Source: Corynebacterium sp. (GTDB lineage Bacteria > Actinomycetota > Actinomycetes > Mycobacteriales > Mycobacteriaceae). From it: a DNA stretch of 64,000 bases. Location: assembly GCA_030527885.1 (NCBI GenBank), contig JAUMZY010000006.1, positions 1 through 64,000 on the forward strand, read 5' to 3'. The stretch's first letter is position 1, and each line of letters begins with the position of its first letter. Below are positions 57,499 to 64,000 of the stretch, piece by piece. Below the pieces are notes generated by a model. That model had not been told where the DNA came from and searched no databases. It was given only the letters and a program-made list of their open reading frames with translations. A program made the position numbers and the translations under genes.

Positions 57499-58392
57499 AT
57501 GAAGAAACATCCACCACATATGCCCAAGCCAAAAAACTCCGCCGGGCGAGACCTCAAAATCGCCATCCCGGTAGGATTCGGGCTCTTTGCCATCGTGCTC
57601 CTCGCAGTCTTCATCATCCCCTTCGGCTGGTACCCACTCGTAGCCATAGCCATATTCATGGCCCAATGGGAAGTCATCACCCGCATCAGCGAAACTGGCT
57701 ACGTCGTACAACGCTGGTGGCTCCTCTTCGGCGGCCAACTCATGCTCTGGCTATCCTGGCCCTTCGGCACCAAAGGCCTCGTATCCGGCTACGTCGCCGC
57801 AGTACTACTACTAATGTTCTCCCGGTTGTTCTACATCACCCCAACCGACGCCTCCGCCAGCCACCTACAGCACGGACCCAAAAACTACGTCCGCGACACC
57901 TCCATGGGCATCTTCGTTCTCACCTGGATACCCCTCTTCGGCAGTTTCGCCGCCATGATGAGCCTCCTCCGCGGCCACCACGACGTACCTGGTTCCATGT
58001 TCATCATCACCTTCATGCTCTGCGTCATCGCCTCCGACACCGGTGGCTACATAGCCGGCGTCATGTTCGGCTCTCACGCTATGGCTCCCACCGTTAGTCC
58101 CAAAAAATCCTGGGAAGGCTTCGCAGGCTCTATACTCTTCGGCGCAGTCACAGGCGCACTCGCCGTCCAATACCTCCTCTACTACGACTGGTGGTGGGGT
58201 GTTCTTCTCGGAATCGGACTCGTCGTCTGCGCCACCCTAGGTGACCTCCTCGAATCACAATTTAAACGAGAACTTGGCATCAAAGACATGTCCAACATGA
58301 TCCCCGGCCATGGTGGTGTCATGGACCGCCTTGACGGAATGCTCCCCTCCGCAATGGTTACTTGGCTAGTGCTTTCTTTCATCGCCGTATAA
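57499..58392 (+). CDS. cdsA: Phosphatidate cytidylyltransferase
   Basis: Membrane enzyme of about 297 residues that makes CDP-diacylglycerol from phosphatidic acid and CTP, the entry to phospholipid synthesis. The signature is near the end (SPKKSWEGFAGS, then GDLLESQFKRELGIKDMS, then PGHGGVMDRLDGMLPSA). About eight membrane spans are visible. ATG 57499 or TTG 57490 can start it; AGAAAG lies 11 bases before the ATG. It follows frr in the usual actinobacterial order. Confidence 0.95.
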   Translation: MKKHPPHMPKPKNSAGRDLKIAIPVGFGLFAIVLLAVFIIPFGWYPLVAIAIFMAQWEVITRISETGYVVQRWWLLFGGQLMLWLSWPFGTKGLVSGYVAAVLLLMFSRLFYITPTDASASHLQHGPKNYVRDTSMGIFVLTWIPLFGSFAAMMSLLRGHHDVPGSMFIITFMLCVIASDTGGYIAGVMFGSHAMAPTVSPKKSWEGFAGSILFGAVTGALAVQYLLYYDWWWGVLLGIGLVVCATLGDLLESQFKRELGIKDMSNMIPGHGGVMDRLDGMLPSAMVTWLVLSFIAV

Positions 58393-58499
58393 CCCCACAC
58401 CAACAACACCCCACCAAAAAGCGGATTAAAAAGCCAACAAGCAATAACAAAACTCGGCACCAATAACCATCGGCGCCGGGATTATCTCATACAACAGGA

Positions 58500-59033
58500 C
58501 TACTTCTTAGTGATCTGGCGGCGCAACTGGAACATACGCACCCCGCCAACCAACGCCATGATGAGCGCCCCACCAATAGCAGCCAACAAGAAACCAATAC
58601 CAGCTGGGAACGTAAAATTCCATGCAAACAACACCAATTCCACCGGCTCCTGATTCTGCATAATAAAAACCAACAGCACAATCAACAGCAACGCACCAGC
58701 AATCAACGCCACCCACGTACCACCCGCAAACGAGCCTTTTACCAACTGCTTTTCCGGTTTAGCAGGCTTGGTTGATTTGGTAGGCTTCGCAGGTTTCCCA
58801 GCCTGTGCCTCATCTTGCGGCACCACCGCAGCAGAATCTGTGGCAGAAGAATCCGCGCTTATATCATCAGCAATCACAGGCTCCGCGCCGGCCAGGTCTT
58901 CTGATGTGGCAACAGCAGACAAATCATCAGAGGTGACAGGCTCGGCTGGTGATGATGCCAACCGCGCATTGTCCTGTGTACCGCTAGCAGGAGTTTCCGA
59001 TGCCATGTCAGCATCCTTAGAGTTTTTAGCCAT
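58500..59033 (-). CDS. LapA-domain membrane protein
   Basis: 177-residue protein with a low-complexity acidic start, a Lys/Pro/Thr-rich stretch (KPAKPTKSTKPAKPEK), and two C-terminal spans matching the LapA domain (WVALIAGALLLIVLLVFIMQ and GFLLAAIGGALIMALVGGV). LapA proteins assemble on the membrane and are linked to envelope or outer-layer maintenance. ATG 59033 was chosen over the codon three residues before it. Convergent with cdsA. Confidence 0.75.
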   Translation of the reverse strand: MAKNSKDADMASETPASGTQDNARLASSPAEPVTSDDLSAVATSEDLAGAEPVIADDISADSSATDSAAVVPQDEAQAGKPAKPTKSTKPAKPEKQLVKGSFAGGTWVALIAGALLLIVLLVFIMQNQEPVELVLFAWNFTFPAGIGFLLAAIGGALIMALVGGVRMFQLRRQITKK

Positions 59034-59133
59034 GATTATCATTCAACTTCAGTTCAAGCTGGAACACAATTAATGGGGGTAGAGTTTATAAAAAAGTAAT
59101 CCACCACGAACCTGTAACCCGGGCAGACCGGGG

Positions 59134-59144
59134 CGTCGAAAAGC
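59134..59144 (-). repeat. Dispersed 11-base word, intergenic copy 7
   Basis: Exact copy (CGTCGAAAAGC on the plus strand, preceded by G), 88 bases before the rlmN start. A same-orientation copy follows rlmN. Confidence 0.7.
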
Positions 59145-59232
59145 ATGAAGCAGCACGCGACAACCCGCACCCACCAATGTCAGCTCACGCCAAATCGACG
59201 TGGGAATAAAAACATGACATGATTACTACACT

Positions 59233-60339
59233 ATGGCTACCACCATCCCCCTCAACTTCTCCACCCCCCGCCGCGCAATGCCACCCAAGCATTTCGCCGA
59301 CCTCACACCAGACGAGCGCATCACGGCACTGGGGGAACTAGGCTTACCCAAATTCCGCGTCAACCAACTAGCCAAACACTACTACGGCCGGCTGGAAGCA
59401 GACCCCAACACCATGACGGACCTCCCAGCCGCCGCCCGCACCCAAGTAGCAGACGCACTGTTTCCCACGCTGATGACACCCGTGCGCCAAGTCGCCGCCG
59501 ACGACGGCGAAACCCAAAAAACCCTGTGGCGCCTCCACGACGGCACCCTCCTAGAATCCGTCCTCATGCGCTACACCAACCGCGCCACCCTGTGCATATC
59601 CTCCCAAGCCGGCTGCGGCATGGCCTGCCCCTTCTGCGCCACCGGCCAAGCCGGGTTGGACCGCAACCTATCCACCGGCGAAATCGTTGACCAAGTCCGT
59701 GCCGCAGCCGTCACCATGGCCGCCGAAGGTAGCCGACTCACCAACATCGTCTTCATGGGCATGGGCGAACCCCTCGCCAACTACAAACGAGTGGTATCCG
59801 CAGTACGCCAAATCACTGCTCCTGTGCCCAATGGTTTCGGCATTTCCCAACGCAACGTCACCGTATCCACCGTGGGCGTCGCCCCTGCCATCCGCAAACT
59901 TGCCGACGAAGACCTATCCGTCACTCTCGCCGTCTCCCTACACACTCCCGATGACGAACTACGCGACACCCTCGTACCAGTCAATAACCGCTGGTCCGTT
60001 GCAGAAGTACTCGACGCCGCCGCCTACTATGCCGACCGCTCCAACCGGCGCGTATCCATCGAATACGCCCTCATCCGCGACATCAACGACCACGGATGGC
60101 GCGCCGACATGCTGGGCAAAAAACTCCGCAAAGCCCTAGGCAGCAAAGCCCACGTCAACCTCATCCCGCTCAACCCCACACCCGGGTCCAAATGGGACGC
60201 CTCACCACGAGAACGACAAGAAGAATTTGTACGCCGCGTCATAGCCCAAGGCGTCACCTGCACTGTACGCGACACCAAGGGACAAGAAATAGCCGCTGCC
60301 TGCGGACAGTTAGCGGCAGAAAACCGCGTAACTGCCTAA
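59233..60339 (+). CDS. rlmN: Dual-specificity rRNA/tRNA methyltransferase RlmN
   Basis: 368-residue radical-SAM enzyme that methylates C2 of A2503 in 23S rRNA and A37 of some tRNAs. The radical-SAM Cys cluster is CGMACPFC (Cys128, Cys132, Cys135); the second catalytic Cys is Cys357 in AAACGQL, with FMGMGEP between. Exact dispersed words flank the gene on both sides in the same orientation. Confidence 0.95.
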   Translation: MATTIPLNFSTPRRAMPPKHFADLTPDERITALGELGLPKFRVNQLAKHYYGRLEADPNTMTDLPAAARTQVADALFPTLMTPVRQVAADDGETQKTLWRLHDGTLLESVLMRYTNRATLCISSQAGCGMACPFCATGQAGLDRNLSTGEIVDQVRAAAVTMAAEGSRLTNIVFMGMGEPLANYKRVVSAVRQITAPVPNGFGISQRNVTVSTVGVAPAIRKLADEDLSVTLAVSLHTPDDELRDTLVPVNNRWSVAEVLDAAAYYADRSNRRVSIEYALIRDINDHGWRADMLGKKLRKALGSKAHVNLIPLNPTPGSKWDASPRERQEEFVRRVIAQGVTCTVRDTKGQEIAAACGQLAAENRVTA

Positions 60340-60431
60340 CAATAGGGCAGCGGCTAAAAAGGGGGAGACTATTCCGGTGGGGTGCTTTGCGGAGCTTTCC
60401 CGGGGCTGGGGAGCCCAACCTCAGCGTTTTG

Positions 60432-60442
60432 CGTCGAAAAGC
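60432..60442 (-). repeat. Dispersed 11-base word, intergenic copy 8
   Basis: Exact copy (CGTCGAAAAGC on the plus strand, preceded by G), 92 bases after the rlmN stop and in the same orientation as the copy before rlmN. Confidence 0.7.
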
Positions 60443-60483
60443 CCCGCGCCGGGGATGGCCGGGGGCGGGGCTAGCTGGGTCGG

Positions 60484-62001
60484 TTAGCTCTGGGGAATGA
60501 TCGCAGCAACACCGAAATAGTTATTGTGCTGCGCCAAGGCCACGCCGACCTTGGTGGCGGTGGGGGAGAACAGCACGTTTTTGCTTTCTTCCTTCGCCAA
60601 CCAGGCATCCACTGCGGCGATGGGGTCTTCTTCCAGCGCAAAGATTTCCTGCACCGGCAAGGTGTACCACACCTGCTGGCTGCGGCTGAAGGCATCAGCC
60701 TTGGATTGCATGCGTTCCTGCAGGCTGGTGTCGAAGATGAGTGGCTTCAGGCTCTTCTTGGCGCGTTCCGCATTGACCTTCTTCACGATCGCATCAATGC
60801 GCTGCTGGTTATTGTTGAGCGCCACGCCTTCGGTCAGTGGGCGGGCCGAAACAATCCACCGGTTGCCGTCTTGCACCAGGCCGATGGCCATGTGGGTGTA
60901 TTGCTTTCCGGTGAGGATGAAGCGGAAGCCCTCGTTGTTTTGCCATTGGCTCACCACATCCAAGGGGTCTTCGCTGGCACCAACAGCCCGACGAATACCC
61001 TGGTAGTAGAGCTTATGGCTGGCTTTCATGTGTTGCGCCCACTGTTGCTCTTCTGGGTTGAAGGCTGGGGCCAGTTGCAGTGGTGCTGCGCCTTGGGCTG
61101 CGCGTGCGGCGTTGATTTTTTCCACGAGTTTTGCCATGCGCTGTTCATTGGTGGACAGTGCGCGGCCTTCGGTTTGGAAGCGAATGAAACCGCCCCACCA
61201 ATCCCCGTTGGTGGCCAGCCCGATGCCCACCTTGGTCACATCGGCGCGTTCCGCCAGCTTCTGGAAGTACGAATTGCTGGCCAGCACTTCTTTGTAGGCT
61301 GCGACTGGTTCGGCACCGCTGATGATAACCACCTGGCCGGAACTGTCGGAAACCGTGCCGCCGGCTTTGATGAATTCTTCTGCACGCACCTGCTCCGGCA
61401 CGCTCAGTGCGGTGTCCAAGGTTACTGGTTTGAGACCTTTGGCTTGCCGGTTGCGGTTGATTTCATCCAAGAGGCGTTGGATTTGCTGCTTGGTGTTTTT
61501 CGGGGTTTCCGCTGGCTTGGTGGTGGCCGTGGGCTTCGGTGTTTGGGGGTTGCTGCTATTGCTTGTTGACGCACTCCCGGTGCCAGATTCTTGGTTATCT
61601 TTGCCGTTGGTCTGGGTTGGGGGAGCAGGGTTGGCTGTCGCGGTTGACTGCTCTGAGGTGGTGGGGAACGGAACCTCCGTTGAGGGGGTAGCCGATGGGG
61701 TTTGGCGTGATGACAGTTGATTTGCCGAACTTGCCGAACCGGACTTAGATAAAGTAGCGGCTGCGGCAAACACTGCTGCCAGCAAGGAGATCACGGGAAT
61801 CGCCGGGCCCAAGATCCGCAGAATGTTATCGGGGATTCCGGGGATTGCCAGATTATCGGAGCTTAATTGTGCCTGGTGTGATTGTGCCTGCTGCGGGGTG
61901 GCGGAAGCGGTCACGGTGTGGCTGCCGCACATGATGCTGGGCACCAGGATGAACACGAGGCTGCGGTGCTTCCAGTTACGGGTGGTCGGGTTGTGGGACA
62001 T
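60484..62001 (-). CDS. Exported protein with three CAP-like repeats
   Basis: 505 residues: signal peptide to about residue 33, a hydrophobic stretch (about 55-80), a Ser/Thr/Pro/Asn-rich linker (about 90-160), then three repeats that each resemble a CAP/SCP-family unit (units start near IQRLLDEINRNRQAKGLKP, MAKLVEKINAARAAQGAAP and IDAIVKKVNAERAKKSLKP). The His/Glu residues of active CAP sites are not evident. ATG 62001 has AAGGAGAG eight bases upstream; the preceding TTG is less likely. Probably a cell-surface protein of unknown role. Confidence 0.75.
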   Translation of the reverse strand: MSHNPTTRNWKHRSLVFILVPSIMCGSHTVTASATPQQAQSHQAQLSSDNLAIPGIPDNILRILGPAIPVISLLAAVFAAAATLSKSGSASSANQLSSRQTPSATPSTEVPFPTTSEQSTATANPAPPTQTNGKDNQESGTGSASTSNSSNPQTPKPTATTKPAETPKNTKQQIQRLLDEINRNRQAKGLKPVTLDTALSVPEQVRAEEFIKAGGTVSDSSGQVVIISGAEPVAAYKEVLASNSYFQKLAERADVTKVGIGLATNGDWWGGFIRFQTEGRALSTNEQRMAKLVEKINAARAAQGAAPLQLAPAFNPEEQQWAQHMKASHKLYYQGIRRAVGASEDPLDVVSQWQNNEGFRFILTGKQYTHMAIGLVQDGNRWIVSARPLTEGVALNNNQQRIDAIVKKVNAERAKKSLKPLIFDTSLQERMQSKADAFSRSQQVWYTLPVQEIFALEEDPIAAVDAWLAKEESKNVLFSPTATKVGVALAQHNNYFGVAAIIPQS

Positions 62002-62091
62002 CAATACTCTCCTTAAATAATCCGAAGTATTCTTTGGATTTATATAAGTATATCCCTAGATTATTCTGAAATTCATATTTCGCTTTTCGAC

Positions 62092-62102
62092 GAATACCCC
62101 CA
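62092..62102 (+). repeat. Dispersed 11-base word, intergenic copy 9
   Basis: Exact GCTTTTCGACG (followed by A here) between the CAP-like gene and the DUF2631 gene terminator. Confidence 0.7.
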
Positions 62103-62115
62103 GACCACCACGCAT

Positions 62116-62144
62116 AAAAAACTACCCACCATTTGGTGGGTAGT
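62116..62144 (-). terminator. Terminator of the DUF2631 gene
   Basis: ACTACCCACC and GGTGGGTAGT form a perfect 10-base stem with loop ATTT; read on the minus strand it is followed by TTTTT. It lies 28 bases after the DUF2631 stop. Confidence 0.85.
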
Positions 62145-62171
62145 AATAAAACAAAAAGTACGTTGTGGTTG

Positions 62172-62600
62172 TTACTTCTGATCCAACGACCGTAGATGCG
62201 ACACCCGCGACGGCTCAATATTCAAAGCCCGCAATTCCTTATCGCTCAACTCCGCATACGGGCCAGTGCAGGTAGCCTGCAAATACGTCCACTCAGGTTC
62301 CACATGGCCCAATGGCTTATTATGCGCGGTCAACGTGCGGGCCTGCTTACCTTTAGGCTCAAACAGCTGAATGAGCAGACCAACAACAATCAACGCAGTA
62401 AACGTGAACAAGAAAATAGTCTCCACGTGGCCCTTGTGGTTACCGAAGTTGTACCCCAGCAATACAAACACACTGATCCACCCGGAAATTTGTACTGCAT
62501 TACGACCAATATGATGCCAACCCCATGCTGCCGAAGGCTCATTTAAGGTAGAAACACCATTATGAACTTCAGGGGCAATCTCATGATGAGAACCGGCCAC
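62172..62600 (-). CDS. DUF2631 membrane protein
   Basis: 142-residue protein with two central spans (QISGWISVFVLLGYNF and TIFLFTFTALIVVGLLIQLF), matching DUF2631, a mycolic-acid-group family often encoded beside dxr. The function is unknown. A strong terminator follows. Confidence 0.8.
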   Translation of the reverse strand: MAGSHHEIAPEVHNGVSTLNEPSAAWGWHHIGRNAVQISGWISVFVLLGYNFGNHKGHVETIFLFTFTALIVVGLLIQLFEPKGKQARTLTAHNKPLGHVEPEWTYLQATCTGPYAELSDKELRALNIEPSRVSHLRSLDQK

Positions 62601-62929
62601 GTTCTTCTCCTTATCTCAAACCCACACGGCCCAGGGGCATGGGGTAACACTACTGGTAAGAAACACAAACCACACGCATGTGTGATGAACTAAATATCAC
62701 CCTCATTTTGGCACAACTACCCGCATAAAGCGACATCAGGACAATAAAAACCATAATTGTGGCGCTCTTCACAACAAGGATGACCAGTGTAAACCCAAAA
62801 ACCCACCCCCGTATAAAAATAATCAATCTAAAGTAGGTACACGTTAGGGGGTAGCCCATGGGCTAATTACCTGCATATAGAGATATAAATAAAAACCGTA
62901 AATAAAGCAAAGATGAAACAATAAGATAT
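62601..62929. other. 329-base divergent gap before dxr with a palindrome
   Basis: The region is AT-rich and should hold the promoters of dxr and the DUF2631 gene. A perfect 14-base palindrome, TAGCCCATGGGCTA, lies at 62852-62865, 64 bases before the dxr start, and may be an operator. No protein or RNA gene was recognised. Confidence 0.5.
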
Positions 62930-64000
62930 ATGGTTAAACACATCATTATTCTCGGCAGCACCGGCTCCATAGGCACCCAGGCACTAGAAGTCATCACCGC
63001 CAACCCCGATAAATTCCAGGTCGTAGGCATCGCCGCAGCCGGCAGCAACCCCCAGCTCATCATTAACCAAGCGCAAGCCCTCGGCCTAAGCCCCGACCGC
63101 ATTGCTATAGCCGACCCCCACGCCGCCGAAACCGTCGCAACTGCTCTCGGGGGATACCCCGTCAGATCCGGCCGCAATGCCGCCGCCGATCTCGTCCACA
63201 GCATCCCCTGCGATACCGTCCTAAACGCCCTCGTTGGTTCCTTAGGGCTCACCGCCACCATGGCCACCATCGAAGTCGGCGCCACCCTGGCCTTAGCCAA
63301 TAAAGAATCCCTCGTCGCCGGCGGCACCCTCGTCACCGAATCCGCCGCCCCCGGCCAAATAGTGCCCGTGGATTCCGAACATTCCGCCATGGCCCAATGC
63401 CTCCGCGCCGGCGCCAGAACCGAAGTGGCACGCCTAGTCCTCACTGCCTCCGGCGGCCCATTCCGCGGCTGGACCCGGCAACAAATGTGGGACGTCACCC
63501 CCGAACAAGCGGCAGCCCACCCCACATGGTCCATGGGCCAAATGAACACCCTGAACTCCGCCACCCTTATTAATAAAGGCCTCGAACTCATCGAAGCCAG
63601 CCTGCTGTTCGACATCCCAGCCGACCGAATCGACGTCACCGTGCACCCCCAATCCATCGTGCATTCCATGGTGACCTTCACCGACGGCGCCACCATCGCC
63701 CAGGCCTCACCCCCCTCCATGAAACTCCCCATCTCCCTGGCACTCCACTGGCCCTACCGTGTACCCGAAGCCCAGCCTGCGCTTGACTTCAGCACCGCCG
63801 CCACCTGGGATTTCCTACCGCTTGATGATCAATCATTCCCCGCAGTACACTTGGCACGCCAAGCGGCAACCTATGGCGGCATGCTCCCCGCGGTGTACAA
63901 TGCAGCAAATGAACAGGCAGCAGCACAATTCTTAGCAGGACGCATCGCATTCCCCCAGATCGTCGACACCGTAACAGAGATACTCAACCACGCCGGCGAT
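62930..64000 (+). CDS. dxr: 1-deoxy-D-xylulose 5-phosphate reductoisomerase (partial, runs off the window)
   Basis: First 357 residues of Dxr, the second enzyme of the methylerythritol phosphate pathway to isoprenoids; the usual length is about 390, so the end is outside the window. The NADPH motif is [16 protein letters not shown] near the start; [17 protein letters not shown] and TASGGPF, then HPTWSMGQM and [11 protein letters not shown], are conserved active-site stretches. ATG 62930 fits the domain start; no clear ribosome binding site is visible. It follows the DUF2631 gene divergently, as in mycobacteria. Confidence 0.95.
   Translation, partial: MVKHIIILGSTGSIGTQALEVITANPDKFQVVGIAAAGSNPQLIINQAQALGLSPDRIAIADPHAAETVATALGGYPVRSGRNAAADLVHSIPCDTVLNALVGSLGLTATMATIEVGATLALANKESLVAGGTLVTESAAPGQIVPVDSEHSAMAQCLRAGARTEVARLVLTASGGPFRGWTRQQMWDVTPEQAAAHPTWSMGQMNTLNSATLINKGLELIEASLLFDIPADRIDVTVHPQSIVHSMVTFTDGATIAQASPPSMKLPISLALHWPYRVPEAQPALDFSTAATWDFLPLDDQSFPAVHLARQAATYGGMLPAVYNAANEQAAAQFLAGRIAFPQIVDTVTEILNHAGD

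Noticed and set aside
62863..63732. Long open frame on the minus strand across dxr
   Set aside because: The plus-strand dxr reading is clearly a real gene; the minus-strand frame is an antisense shadow.

Overview
The window looks like a chromosomal segment of a Corynebacterium or a close relative in the Mycobacteriales. The evidence is the gene order (acyP, smc, ftsY, glnK, glnD, ffh, rpsP-rimM-trmD, rplS-lepB-rnhB-DUF2469-yraN-comM-dprA-xerC, an M23 protein, rpsB-tsf, pyrH-frr-cdsA, rlmN, DUF2631, dxr), the moderately high GC content, the PII protein with Tyr51, and lineage-typical small proteins (DUF2469, DUF2631, a YwiC-like protein). No rRNA, tRNA, insertion sequence, prophage or CRISPR array was recognised.

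Region by region. 1-5.5 kb: an AAA+ ATPase with a degenerate Walker B, an alanine/glycine:cation symporter, acylphosphatase, then on the minus strand a NYN-domain protein overlapping an HTH/N6-adenine-methylase-like protein. 6-18 kb: smc and ftsY, separated by accessory genes (a 1157-residue protein of unknown function, a broken hydrolase gene, an intact alpha/beta hydrolase, two small membrane proteins). 18-23 kb: glnK, RNase Z, glnD and ffh in a tight plus-strand run. 23-32 kb: transporters (UPF0324, P-type ATPase, ABC exporter, MFS) and small membrane proteins with a decayed third copy. 32-35 kb: rpsP, rimM and a TrmD with an extra C-terminal region. 35-41.6 kb: a minus-strand SMC-like operon of the MksBEF/Wadjet (JetABC) type, without a nearby nuclease subunit MksG/JetD. 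41.8-64 kb: tex, a YwiC-like protein and the conserved rplS-to-dxr housekeeping block; dxr runs off the right edge.

How the genes work together: FtsY and Ffh are the receptor and GTPase of the signal recognition particle, with signal peptidase LepB further right. GlnK and GlnD form a nitrogen-sensing pair. Ribosome and translation genes (rpsP, rimM, trmD, rplS, rpsB, tsf, frr, rlmN) dominate the right half. YraN, ComM, DprA and XerC handle DNA. SMC and the MksBEF set are two separate SMC-type machines in the same window.

The most striking unexplained signal is a short dispersed DNA word, GCTTTTCGACG (extended to GCTTTTCGACGC at most intergenic sites). I found 14 exact copies by eye in both orientations, plus about ten with one changed base at position five. 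They lie mainly in gaps between genes and often touch stop codons. Other points of interest are the MksBEF operon without MksG, the NYN/methylase overlap, hairpins built around the starts of xerC and the broken hydrolase gene, two mutually exclusive hairpins between rpsB and tsf, and an M23 protein lacking a metal-binding His.
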